Below, one piece after another: positions 23,751-32,028 of a DNA stretch of 40,051 nucleotides. The DNA is from Oscillospiraceae bacterium. GTDB taxonomy: Bacteria > Bacillota > Clostridia > Oscillospirales > Oscillospiraceae. The notes under the pieces are model-generated. The model saw only the letters and a list, made by a program, of their open reading frames with translations. It was not told where the DNA came from and did not search any database. Each line of letters begins with the position of its first letter. Position 1 is the first letter of the stretch. The position numbers were made by a program, and so were the translations under genes. Where the stretch lies: contig SVKY01000016.1 of assembly GCA_015068235.1 (NCBI GenBank), positions 1 to 40,051 of the forward strand, in the 5' to 3' direction.

Positions 23751-24536
23751 ATGAAATACGGTTTTATCGGCTGTGGAAACATGGGCAGTGCTATCGCAAA
23801 AGCCCTCAGCAAAACAACAACCAGCATTATAATTTCAGACCCCTCACCTGCTGCGGCAGCATTTACTGAGGAATACGGCTTTGAACAAGGAACGAATATT
23901 GACGTGCTTAATACCTGCGAACGTGTGTTTTTGGGTGTAAAGCCGCAAATGCTCGAAAGTGTACTTGCACCACTGCGTCTGCATATTTGTCGTGAACAGC
24001 CGATTATCATTTCTATGGCTGCCGGTGTGCAGATCAGCAAGCTTGAAGAACTCGCTGACTGTCAGCTTCCCATCATTCGTATCATGCCGAACACGCCGGT
24101 AGCAGTCGGCAAAGGAATGGTCACATATTGCACAAATGAGCTTGTTTCACCGGAAATCATAGAGTCTTTCAAAAAAGATATGCAATTTGCAGGTCGTCTG
24201 GATGCAATTACCGAAAGTCTCATTGACGCAGCAAGTGCAGTTGCAGGCTGCGGACCTGCATTCATGTATATGTACCTTGAAGCCTTGGCAGACGGTGCTG
24301 TCGCCTGCGGTCTGCCCCGTGCGAAGGCGATTGAATATGCTGCAATGACCATGGCAGGCGCAGCGGAAATGGTCTTACAGGGCAAAGATCATCCCGAAAA
24401 ACTCAAAGATGATGTCTGCTCGCCGGGCGGGAGTACCATCATAGGCGTTAAAGCTTTGGAGGCTCACGCGCTTCGAAGTGCTGCAATCCAAGCCGTAATC
24501 GACGCATACAGACGCACAGTAGAACTCGGAACATAG
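23751..24536 (+). CDS. proC: Pyrroline-5-carboxylate reductase
   Basis: A 261-residue enzyme for the last step of proline synthesis (P5C + NAD(P)H to proline). The Rossmann motif GFIGCGNMGSAIAKAL is at the N-terminus; PNTPVAVGKGM and the C-terminal DVCSPGGSTIIGVKALE signature are present. Full length for the family. GGAGG lies 5 bases before the ATG at 23751. No promoter is seen between it and the upstream terminator, so it may rely on read-through. Confidence 0.95.
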   Translation: MKYGFIGCGNMGSAIAKALSKTTTSIIISDPSPAAAAFTEEYGFEQGTNIDVLNTCERVFLGVKPQMLESVLAPLRLHICREQPIIISMAAGVQISKLEELADCQLPIIRIMPNTPVAVGKGMVTYCTNELVSPEIIESFKKDMQFAGRLDAITESLIDAASAVAGCGPAFMYMYLEALADGAVACGLPRAKAIEYAAMTMAGAAEMVLQGKDHPEKLKDDVCSPGGSTIIGVKALEAHALRSAAIQAVIDAYRRTVELGT

Positions 24537-24546
24537 GAATACAAAA

Positions 24547-24588
24547 TGGGATATAGAGAAGCTCATTCTCTATATCCCAATCATTTTT
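24547..24588. terminator. Bidirectional terminator between proC and gdhA
   Basis: A 14-bp perfect stem (24547-24560 with 24566-24579), loop GCTCA, followed by T6 at 24583-24588 on the plus strand and an ATTTTGT tract on the minus side. Confidence 0.88.
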
Positions 24589-25940
24589 TAGAAAATGCCC
24601 TGTGCCATCATGGCTTCTGCAACCTTCTTGAAGCCTGCGATATTTGCACCAGCAACCAGGTTGTAGCCAAGTCCATATTCCTCAGCAGCTTCTGCGGAAA
24701 CCCTGTGGATATTCTGCATCATGCGCTTGAGCTGGCTATCGACCTCTTCTGCAGTCCAAACCAAACGTTCAGAGTTCTGTGCCATTTCCAAAGCGGAAAC
24801 GCCGACACCGCCGGCATTGACAGCCTTGGAGGGAGCAACGATCATGTTCTTCTGGCTCATCAAATATGCCAAAGCATCGTTGGTGGTAGGCATGTTCGCA
24901 ACTTCGATGTAGTACTTGATGCCGTTAGCAACGATCTTCTCAGCAGAATCCATCTTAACGTCGTTCTGCATTGCAGACGGCATGATGATGTCAGCCTTGA
25001 CACCCCAAGGCTTCTCACCGGGATAGAACGGTACGCCAAACTTGTCAGCATAGTCCTTCACGCAGTTTCTACCGGAGTTGCGCATCTCGAGGAGATAATC
25101 AACCTTCTCCATGCTGGAGGAAACGCCCTCTTCGTCATAGATGTAGCCGTCGGGACCGGACAGAGTGACGACCTTTGCGCCGAGGTGATGTGCCTTCTTG
25201 CAAATACCCCAGGCAACATTGCCGAAACCGGAGACCGCAATGGTCTTGCCCTCGATGCTCTCGCCCTCGTGAGCCAAAACCTCCTGCAAATAGTAAACCG
25301 CACCATAACCGGTTGCCTCCGGACGGGTCAGGGAGCCACCATAACTGAAGCCCTTGCCAGTGAGAACGCCGTTCTCCCAAACGCCCTTGAGGCGACGGTA
25401 CTGACCGAACATGTAGCCGATCTCACGAGCACCAACACCCATATCGCCTGCCGGAACGTCAACATCCGGTCCGATGTAGCGGTAGAGAGCTGTCATATAG
25501 CTCTGGCAGAAGCGCATGATCTCGCCGTCAGACTTACCTGCTGGATCGAAATCAGAGCCGCCCTTGCCGCCACCGATGGGAAGTCCCGTCAGGGAGTTCT
25601 TAAAAGTCTGCTCGAAGCCGAGGAACTTAATAATGCCTTCATAAACATTGGGCTGGAAGCGTAAACCGCCCTTGTACGGACCGATGGCACCGTTGAACTG
25701 GCAACGATAGCCAATGTTGGTATGGGTCTGACCGTTGTCATCTACCCAGCAAACACGGAAGGTAAACATACGCTCCGGCTCGACCATACGACCAAGCAAA
25801 TCCGCCTTCTCATACTCAGGGTGCTTGTCGATCACGGGAGAGAGAGAGGAAAGAACTTCCTCAACGGTCTGAACGAACTCCGGCTGATTGCCGTGCTTCT
25901 TGCGGACATCTTCAATGGTACGTTGAACATATGCGTTCAT
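24588..25940 (-). CDS. gdhA: NADP-type glutamate dehydrogenase
   Basis: A 450-residue hexameric-type GDH: 2-oxoglutarate + NH4+ + NAD(P)H to glutamate. KGGLRFQPNVYEGIIKFLGF and GLPIGGGKGGSDFDP carry the substrate Lys residues; PAGDMGVGAREIGYMFGQY holds the catalytic Asp. The nucleotide-binding fold is VSGFGNVAWG. The length and KGG pattern fit the biosynthetic (small GDH50) class; NADP preference is inferred. AAGGAG lies 8 bases before the ATG. It is last of serC-serA-gdhA and would supply glutamate for the SerC transamination. Confidence 0.95.
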   Translation of the reverse strand: MNAYVQRTIEDVRKKHGNQPEFVQTVEEVLSSLSPVIDKHPEYEKADLLGRMVEPERMFTFRVCWVDDNGQTHTNIGYRCQFNGAIGPYKGGLRFQPNVYEGIIKFLGFEQTFKNSLTGLPIGGGKGGSDFDPAGKSDGEIMRFCQSYMTALYRYIGPDVDVPAGDMGVGAREIGYMFGQYRRLKGVWENGVLTGKGFSYGGSLTRPEATGYGAVYYLQEVLAHEGESIEGKTIAVSGFGNVAWGICKKAHHLGAKVVTLSGPDGYIYDEEGVSSSMEKVDYLLEMRNSGRNCVKDYADKFGVPFYPGEKPWGVKADIIMPSAMQNDVKMDSAEKIVANGIKYYIEVANMPTTNDALAYLMSQKNMIVAPSKAVNAGGVGVSALEMAQNSERLVWTAEEVDSQLKRMMQNIHRVSAEAAEEYGLGYNLVAGANIAGFKKVAEAMMAQGIF

Positions 25941-25965
25941 AATATAATCTCCTTTTTGTATGTAT

Positions 25966-25988
25966 GGGAGGAAGCGAGGCTTCCTCCC
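25966..25988 (-). promoter_or_regulatory. Intercistronic hairpin between serA and gdhA
   Basis: A 10-bp perfect stem, GGGAGGAAGC/GCTTCCTCCC, with a 3-nt loop and no T tract. It is more likely an mRNA stability or processing element than a terminator, perhaps setting gdhA expression apart from serCA. Confidence 0.5.
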
Positions 25989-25996
25989 GATTGATT

Positions 25997-26902
25997 TTAG
26001 AAATTCTCAATGATAGAGACGATCTCCGTGCCGATACGCTTCTGCGCTTCCTGAGTCGCTGCACCGATGTGCGGCGTGCAAGAAACCATGGGATGGTTAT
26101 AAAGCGCCTTGTTCAAAGAGGGCTCTTCGTTGAAAACATCCAAGCCTGCTGCACGAACCTTACCGCTCTCCAAAGCTGCAAGCAGTGCAGCCTCGTCGCA
26201 GTTTGCGCCACGGGAGGTGTTGATGATGACAACGCCGTCCTTCATCTTAGCGATGTTCTCTTCGCTGATGAGCTTGCCACCGTCAACTGCCGGAGCATGA
26301 ACGCTGACAAAGTCAGACTTTGCGAGCAGTTCGTCCATCTCAACATAGGGAATGCCTATTTCTTCTTCGATGCCGGGGATATGGAAGATATCAAATGCGA
26401 TAACGTTCATACCGATCGCCTTTGCCATCTTGCCCAAAGCCTGACCGATGCGGCCGAAGCCAACGATGCCGAGGGTCTTACCACTGAGCTCGATGCCCTT
26501 GCCGTAAGCTTTCTTTTCCCACTTATCCTCACGCATGGTATGACCGGCGATGGAGATATAGCGGCAGCAGGAGAACATCAAACCCATTGCCAGCTCAGCA
26601 ACAGACTGAGAGGAAGCACGGGGGGTATTTCTGACAGCGATGCCATTTTCTTCAGCATATTTTACGTCGATATTGTCAACGCCAACGCCACCACGGATGA
26701 TGAGCTTGAGCTTGCCGCCCTTTGCTTCGTCGATGTGGTTTGCACGAACCTTGGTCTTGGAGCGGACAACAACTGCATCAAAATCACGCAGTGCTGCACC
26801 CAACTGATCGGGCTCATAATATTGCTCAACAACCTCATGGCCATTTGCCTGCAGAGCGGCAATGGCGGACTTATCCATACCGTCGGTAACAAGAATACGC
26901 AT
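25997..26902 (-). CDS. serA: D-3-phosphoglycerate dehydrogenase
   Basis: A 301-residue short-form SerA without ACT or intervening domain. The NAD motif is VGFGRIGQALGKMAKAIG; the catalytic set is visible as Arg in the RGG loop region, Glu in DVFNEEPS and His in CTPHIGA. It oxidises 3-phosphoglycerate to 3-phosphohydroxypyruvate. Lack of the ACT domain implies no classical serine feedback. AAGGAG precedes the ATG. It follows serC after 59 bases and SerC uses its product, which supports SerA over other 2-hydroxyacid dehydrogenases. Confidence 0.92.
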   Translation of the reverse strand: MRILVTDGMDKSAIAALQANGHEVVEQYYEPDQLGAALRDFDAVVVRSKTKVRANHIDEAKGGKLKLIIRGGVGVDNIDVKYAEENGIAVRNTPRASSQSVAELAMGLMFSCCRYISIAGHTMREDKWEKKAYGKGIELSGKTLGIVGFGRIGQALGKMAKAIGMNVIAFDIFHIPGIEEEIGIPYVEMDELLAKSDFVSVHAPAVDGGKLISEENIAKMKDGVVIINTSRGANCDEAALLAALESGKVRAAGLDVFNEEPSLNKALYNHPMVSCTPHIGAATQEAQKRIGTEIVSIIENF

Positions 26903-26961
26903 AGTTAAAAACTCCTTTTCATTATTAGCGCATCAAAGATAGCGCATTTGATTTTGAATGA

Positions 26962-28047
26962 TCAGCGCTCGGATTCAAACTTCTTCAGGCATTCGACCAA
27001 AGCTTCGACGCCTTCCTTCGGCATTGCGTTATAGACAGAAGCACGCAGACCACCAACGGACTTATGACCCTTCAGGTTCTCGAAGCCTGCCTTCTTGGTG
27101 TAAGCAACGACCTCTGCATCCAAATCAGCATCGCCGGTGACGAACGGAATGTTCATCAAGCTGCGGGAATCCTTATCAACAGTGCCCTTGAAGAGCTTGG
27201 AGTTGTCCAGGAAGTCATACATAACAGCAGCCTTATCCTGGTTGATCTTATCCATAGCTTCCAAACCGCCGAGATTCTTGAGGTACTTAAAGACCTTGCC
27301 ACAGACATAGATTGCCCAGCAGTTCGGGGTGTTGTACATAGAGCCTGCATCGTTGTGGGTCTTGTAGGACATGTAAACAGGCGTCTTCTCACACAGATCG
27401 TCACGAATCAGATCCTCACGGATGATAACAACGACCATGCCTGCAGGTCCAACGTTCTTCTGAACGCCTGCATAGATCAGACCGTAATCAGAAACATTGC
27501 ACGGTCTGGACAGGAACATGGAAGACTGGTCGGAAACCAGGATCTTGCCCTTGGTGTTGGGCAGCTTGTTCCATGTGGTACCGTGAATGGTCTCGTTCTC
27601 GCAGATGTAGACATAGTCAGCATCTTCGGGAACGTCGATATCGGAGCAATCGGGAATGTAGGAATAGTTACGGTCCTTGGAAGAAGCGGCAACGATGACT
27701 TCGCCATACTTCTTCGCCTCGCTGATCGCCTTCTTGGACCATGCGCCGGTCTCAATGTAAACAGCCTTGCCGTTCTTCATCAGGTTCATCGGGATCATTG
27801 CAAACTGCAGCGTTGCACCGCCCTGAATGAAGAGGACTCTGTAGTTATCGGGAATACCCATCAAATCACGAAGATCTTGCTCAGCCTCATCGATGATCTG
27901 CTGATAGACCTTGGAGCGGTGGGACATTTCCATAACGCTCATGCCGGAGCCACGGTAGTTCAGAAGTTCATCACGGACTTCCTCCAAAACGGGAACGGGC
28001 ATGGTAGCAGGACCTGCAGAAAAGTTGTATGTACGATCGTATTTCAT
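26962..28047 (-). CDS. serC: Phosphoserine aminotransferase
   Basis: A 361-residue PLP enzyme converting 3-phosphohydroxypyruvate + glutamate to phosphoserine + 2-oxoglutarate. The N-terminus YNFSAGPATMPVPVLEEV and MSHRSK are diagnostic. The PLP Lys sits in IYAGVQKNVGPAG, and TWNKLPNTKGKILVSDQSS precedes it. Full length. GGAGG lies 9 bases before the ATG. First gene of serC-serA-gdhA. Confidence 0.96.
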   Translation of the reverse strand: MKYDRTYNFSAGPATMPVPVLEEVRDELLNYRGSGMSVMEMSHRSKVYQQIIDEAEQDLRDLMGIPDNYRVLFIQGGATLQFAMIPMNLMKNGKAVYIETGAWSKKAISEAKKYGEVIVAASSKDRNYSYIPDCSDIDVPEDADYVYICENETIHGTTWNKLPNTKGKILVSDQSSMFLSRPCNVSDYGLIYAGVQKNVGPAGMVVVIIREDLIRDDLCEKTPVYMSYKTHNDAGSMYNTPNCWAIYVCGKVFKYLKNLGGLEAMDKINQDKAAVMYDFLDNSKLFKGTVDKDSRSLMNIPFVTGDADLDAEVVAYTKKAGFENLKGHKSVGGLRASVYNAMPKEGVEALVECLKKFESER

Positions 28048-28093
28048 TTAACTTGCCTCCTGTAATTCTTGGCATTCTTGCCATTATGTTTAT

Positions 28094-28122
28094 AGTATAC
28101 TCTATAATGAACAAATAATCAA
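28094..28122 (-). promoter_or_regulatory. serC-serA-gdhA promoter
   Basis: TTGATT (28122-28117), 17 bases, then TATACT (28099-28094) on the minus strand. The leader is only ~40 bases, with no T-box or riboswitch. Confidence 0.65.
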
Positions 28123-28147
28123 GCAAAAAAGCAAAAAGTTTTTTGCT
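28123..28147 (-). terminator. A/T-rich hairpin with T run upstream of serC
   Basis: On the minus strand AGCAAAAA/TTTTTGCT (28147-28140/28137-28130) with a 2-nt loop is followed by T5-6. Its GC content is low, so it is a weak terminator for the xdh operon just before the serC promoter. Confidence 0.4.
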
Positions 28148-28227
28148 GTACTTACAAATTTTTAGCCACTTTTAGAAAAATTGTATGCTTGCACAATTTC
28201 ATCAAAAACAAACTGTGCAAACTGGCA

Positions 28228-28255
28228 AGAGCCTTCCACTTTTGTGGAAGGCTCT
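28228..28255. terminator. Hairpin after xdhC
   Basis: A 12-bp perfect stem, AGAGCCTTCCAC/GTGGAAGGCTCT, loop TTTT, lies 5 bases after the xdhC stop. No T run follows on the minus strand, so termination may need the A/T hairpin downstream. The rest of 28148-28227 holds only a loose TTGCACA/TGTGCAA inverted repeat. Confidence 0.55.
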
Positions 28256-28260
28256 AAGCA

Positions 28261-28761
28261 TTATGCTTCAGGCATCTCCTTGCCCAAACGCTTGTACATG
28301 GTCTTCTTGACGGCACGGATGATGTTCTCGTAGCCGGTGCAGCGGCACAGGTGACCCGACAGAAGCTTTCTCAGCTCAGCATCGGTATATTCCTTGCCAC
28401 TTTCTAAAATCTCCCAAGAGCTCATAATGAAGCCCGGTGTACAGAAGCCGCACTGGATCGCCGCTTCATCAATGAACGCCTGCTGAATGTCAGACAGCTC
28501 ACCATTCGGACCAAGCAAGCTCTCGAGGGTGCGGATTTTCTTGCCATCTGCCCAAACTGCAAGATAAATGCAGGAATTGAAGGCTTCACCGTTGATAATC
28601 ACGGTACAAGCACCGCATTCTCCGACCTCGCAGCCCTTCTTAACAGAGGTCATGCGGAAATCGTTACGGAGCATATCCGTAAGGCTCGCACGCACATCAA
28701 CGATCTGTTCGACATCCTTGCCGTTGAGGTTATACTTCACAAGCTTATACTGATTTCCCAT
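28261..28761 (-). CDS. xdhC: Xanthine dehydrogenase-type [2Fe-2S] subunit
   Basis: A 166-residue subunit with both [2Fe-2S] clusters of the molybdenum hydroxylase family. The plant-ferredoxin-type motif is CEVGECGACTVIINGEAFNSC split over ~residues 43-64; the helical-domain motif is CGFCTPGF with CRCTGY. It relays electrons between Mo and FAD subunits. The stop of xdhB shares a base with its start region, so translation is coupled. It is the only gene here with a complete Fe-S Cys set for this enzyme class, although two Mo subunits are encoded upstream. Confidence 0.93.
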   Translation of the reverse strand: MGNQYKLVKYNLNGKDVEQIVDVRASLTDMLRNDFRMTSVKKGCEVGECGACTVIINGEAFNSCIYLAVWADGKKIRTLESLLGPNGELSDIQQAFIDEAAIQCGFCTPGFIMSSWEILESGKEYTDAELRKLLSGHLCRCTGYENIIRAVKKTMYKRLGKEMPEA

Positions 28762-29642
28762 TACAGTGTACCTCCTGCTCGCTTCACAGATTCAATGATG
28801 CAGCGCTTTGCAGACTCTACCGCCACATGCTGACGCAGAGCCTTGGATGCTCTCCAAGAATCGCGGGGGTTGATGTCTTCCAAGACCTTATTGGCAAATG
28901 CTTCAATATTCTCCATGGTAACAAGCTTACCATTAATAAATTCCTCGGCACTCGGTGCACGCATGGGGATGGGGCCTGCAACACCGTAAGCAACACGCAC
29001 ACGTTCGAATGTCTTCTTGTCCTCAGACAATCTAACATTGACAGAGCAGCCGTTGGTTGCAATATCGAGAGCATTTCTCATGGCGTACTTGATATAGAAG
29101 CCGAAGGTGTTTTCATAGCTTGCCTTTGGAATCAAAATCGCTGTCTGAATCTCACCCTCACGGATGTCAACGACCTTAGCCTTAATATAAAAATCCTTGA
29201 TCGGAATTCGGCGAACACCGTTCGGACCCGTCAACTCAACGATGGCTTCCCACGCATGGAGCGTAGAGGCAGAGTCAGCAGAAGTAACACCATTGCAGGT
29301 ATTGCCACCGATGGTGCCGATGTTACGAATCTGCGGTCCACCAACCTGATCGACAGCCTCGCCCAAAACGTTGATATACTTCTGAATAATGGGATCCTTG
29401 GTGATGTGAGAAAAACTCGTCAGAGAGCCAATGCGGATGTTCTCATCTTCATCGATGGAAACACCGCGGAGCTCATCGAGCATGAAGATAGAGATCAGCT
29501 CCACGCCTGCACGCTTGCCCTCACGCATTTGGACCAAAACGTCAGAGCCACCGGCAATAATGTGTGCCTCCGGATGCTCCAAGCGCAGCTGTACAGCATG
29601 CTGCACGCTTTCGGACTCGTAATAGGCTTTCATATCATACAT
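28761..29642 (-). CDS. xdhB: Xanthine dehydrogenase-type FAD subunit
   Basis: A 293-residue subunit of the CO dehydrogenase flavoprotein/XdhB family. FAD contacts are visible in IIAGGSDVLVQMREG (~residue 30) and the NIGTIGGNTCNG loop (~112). The C-terminal domain has the family pattern (RVAYGVAGPIPMRA). It passes electrons from the [2Fe-2S] subunit to NAD+ or another acceptor. AAAGGAG lies 9-10 bases before the ATG. It starts 3 bases after xdhA ends. Confidence 0.92.
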   Translation of the reverse strand: MYDMKAYYESESVQHAVQLRLEHPEAHIIAGGSDVLVQMREGKRAGVELISIFMLDELRGVSIDEDENIRIGSLTSFSHITKDPIIQKYINVLGEAVDQVGGPQIRNIGTIGGNTCNGVTSADSASTLHAWEAIVELTGPNGVRRIPIKDFYIKAKVVDIREGEIQTAILIPKASYENTFGFYIKYAMRNALDIATNGCSVNVRLSEDKKTFERVRVAYGVAGPIPMRAPSAEEFINGKLVTMENIEAFANKVLEDINPRDSWRASKALRQHVAVESAKRCIIESVKRAGGTL

Positions 29643-29645
29643 GGC

Positions 29646-31961
29646 TTAGTTCTCCTTTCTCCACGGGTCATTGATGAGGCCAGCCTCACTAAAGTGCTTG
29701 AATAGAACATGGGGATTCATCGGTATGGTATCAATTGCCACACCGGTAGCGTTCATAATCGCATTACGAATTGCAGGCGCAACAGGGCATGTCGGTGGTT
29801 CGCCCAAAGACTTTGTTCCAAACGGACTGGTAGGTTCAGGATTTTCTACAAACTGTGCTTCCAAATGCGGATGATCCATCGTGGACGAAAGCTTATAGTC
29901 AAGCAGATTATTGTTCAAAGGTGCGCCTGTCTTTTCGTCCCACAGGAGCGTCTCAGACAGCGCCATACCGATGCCCATCGACATACCGCCGTGTACCTGT
30001 GCTTCTGCTAACTGTGGATTAATCAAGTTGCCACAGTCGTGGACATTGATAATCTTCTTCAGCTGCACACGGCACATCGGAATATCAACCTCAACCTCAG
30101 CACAGCAGCAGCCGAAGGAATAGGCGTTACTCTTAATTTGATAGGAAGACTCTGCTGTCAAATGAACGCTATGGGTCATGCTGTAGAGCGCTTCGGTTGC
30201 CAGTTCCTTCAGACTCATAAGCACTCTTCCGTCGGTCGTGCGAACGATATTGCTGTCAACGATGTCCATATTGAGAATTGGGCAGCGAGTCAACTCGACA
30301 GCATATTCCAAAATCTTGCGCTTTAAGATGCTGCCTGTCTGACTGATGGAGAAGCCTACAACATAGGTCTGACGAGAAGCATACGCACCCGTACCAAACG
30401 GCGTAATATCGGTATCCTGCGTGGAGATCATGTGGACATCACGATAGTCCTTCAGACCGAGAATTTCAGCTGTCATCTGTGCATAAGCGGTATCGGCACC
30501 CTGACCGATTTCGGTCTCACCAACCTGCACCTGCACAGAGCCGTCCTGATTGAGCACCATACGGCAGGAGGAATGCTCCAAGGAAATGGGCCAAACAGCG
30601 GTATTATACCAATAGGTTGCAATGCCGATGCCCTTGCGGATGTCACCCGTCTGATTTTCGTATTCCTTGCGCTTACGATCGTAGTCCATGTACTTCACCG
30701 CTTTATCGAAGCACTGGTTAAAGCTATCGTAATACAGCTCATTCTTGGAGAATCCGTCAACAAAGCCGACGGGCATCAGGTGCTTGCGGCGGTACTCAAG
30801 AGAATCGATGCCGAGTTCCTTTGCAATGTCCTCAACATGGCACTCAATAGCATACGATGCCTGCGGCATACCATAGCCACGCATGGCACCTGCGCAGGAG
30901 CGATTGGTATAAACGGTATACGCATTGCCGCAGTAATTCGGGCAGGGATACAGCTGAGGGAAAGCATTGAGACCCTTGGCTGCAATGGAGTGACCGTGCG
31001 AAGCATAGGCGCCCTGGTTGGAATACAAGTCCACCTTACGAGCAACCAAGGTTCCATCCGGGCGTAGCCAAGAGGTGAAATGGAAGCGCTCTGCATGGCG
31101 GATACGGTTAGAAATGAAAGTATCCTCACGAGGAATATCAAGCTTGACCATTCTGCCACCGACCTGCATACACAGCCATGCTGCAAGCGGCTCATACAGA
31201 GTATCCTGCTTGTTACCAAAGCCACCACCGATGTATGGCTTAATAATACGGATTTTTCCCCAATCTACGCCCAAAGCTTGACCGACCGTACGGCGGACAA
31301 TGTGCGGAATTTGGGTCGAGGAAATAACAACGATCTTGCCTGCCTCTTCATAAGCAACAGCAATATGGTTCTCAATATGGCAGTGCTGGACAGAAGCAGT
31401 TTCATACCACTTATCCACGCAGATAAGACCGGGTTCTTTGATCGCCTCTTCATAGTTGCCTCTTATATTGCTGGTGTGCTTGAGCACGTTACCGGGGCAT
31501 TCCTCGTGAATCTGCGGTGCATCGGGATCCATCGCCTTTTGCACATCGAGCACAAACGGGAGCACCTCGTATTCGACTTTGACCAAGCGTGCAGCCTGCG
31601 CCGCAGCAATTTCATTTTCTGCCACAATTGCCGCAACATCATCACCGTAGTAGCGTACATGTTGGTTGAGCAGCTTACGGTCAGCGGTATCCTGATGGGA
31701 TGGATCAGTGGACCAAGGATGACCTGCTGTGGGGAATTGGATGTCAGGGACATCAAAACAAGTAAGGATCTTAACTACACCGGGGATCTTCTCTGCCTCG
31801 GAAATATCGATAGATTTCACAAAGCCGTGGGCAATGGTAGAGCGGACAACTTTAACGATCAGAGCATTCTTATCGCATAGATCATCTGTGTACTTTGCTC
31901 TGCCGGTTGCCTTGTCGAATGCGTCCACACGCTTTGCACTTTTTCCGACATGATGGCTCAT
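29646..31961 (-). CDS. xdhA: Xanthine dehydrogenase-type molybdenum-binding subunit
   Basis: A 771-residue molybdopterin subunit. It starts RVDAFDKATGRAKYTDDL, typical of XdhA/HcrA-like large subunits. Molybdopterin contacts are seen in PYIGGGFGNKQD, RGYGMPQASYAIE and QVGETEIGQGADTAYAQ; the catalytic Glu is in GTKSLGEPPT near the C-terminus. It hydroxylates an N-heterocycle such as hypoxanthine or xanthine, though relatives act on nicotinate or other rings. AGGAGG lies 8 bases before the ATG. It lies between xdhD and the FAD and Fe-S subunits. Confidence 0.9.
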   Translation of the reverse strand: MSHHVGKSAKRVDAFDKATGRAKYTDDLCDKNALIVKVVRSTIAHGFVKSIDISEAEKIPGVVKILTCFDVPDIQFPTAGHPWSTDPSHQDTADRKLLNQHVRYYGDDVAAIVAENEIAAAQAARLVKVEYEVLPFVLDVQKAMDPDAPQIHEECPGNVLKHTSNIRGNYEEAIKEPGLICVDKWYETASVQHCHIENHIAVAYEEAGKIVVISSTQIPHIVRRTVGQALGVDWGKIRIIKPYIGGGFGNKQDTLYEPLAAWLCMQVGGRMVKLDIPREDTFISNRIRHAERFHFTSWLRPDGTLVARKVDLYSNQGAYASHGHSIAAKGLNAFPQLYPCPNYCGNAYTVYTNRSCAGAMRGYGMPQASYAIECHVEDIAKELGIDSLEYRRKHLMPVGFVDGFSKNELYYDSFNQCFDKAVKYMDYDRKRKEYENQTGDIRKGIGIATYWYNTAVWPISLEHSSCRMVLNQDGSVQVQVGETEIGQGADTAYAQMTAEILGLKDYRDVHMISTQDTDITPFGTGAYASRQTYVVGFSISQTGSILKRKILEYAVELTRCPILNMDIVDSNIVRTTDGRVLMSLKELATEALYSMTHSVHLTAESSYQIKSNAYSFGCCCAEVEVDIPMCRVQLKKIINVHDCGNLINPQLAEAQVHGGMSMGIGMALSETLLWDEKTGAPLNNNLLDYKLSSTMDHPHLEAQFVENPEPTSPFGTKSLGEPPTCPVAPAIRNAIMNATGVAIDTIPMNPHVLFKHFSEAGLINDPWRKEN

Positions 31962-31986
31962 AAAATGTGCCTCCTTTATATTCTTT

Positions 31987-32019
31987 CATCGTTTGGGAAG
32001 AAAAACCGCCCAAGCGATG
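31987..32019 (-). promoter_or_regulatory. Intercistronic hairpin between xdhD and xdhA
   Basis: An 11-bp stem, CATCGTTTGGG/CCCAAGCGATG (one G-T pair), with an 11-nt loop fills half the 67-base gap. There is no T run, so it may stabilise or process the mRNA and set the ratio of the two Mo subunits. Confidence 0.5.
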
Positions 32020-32028
32020 GTTGTTTTA

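Noticed and set aside
28048-28093. T-box or serine riboswitch before serC
   Set aside because: The predicted leader is only ~40 bases and has no specifier stem or terminator.
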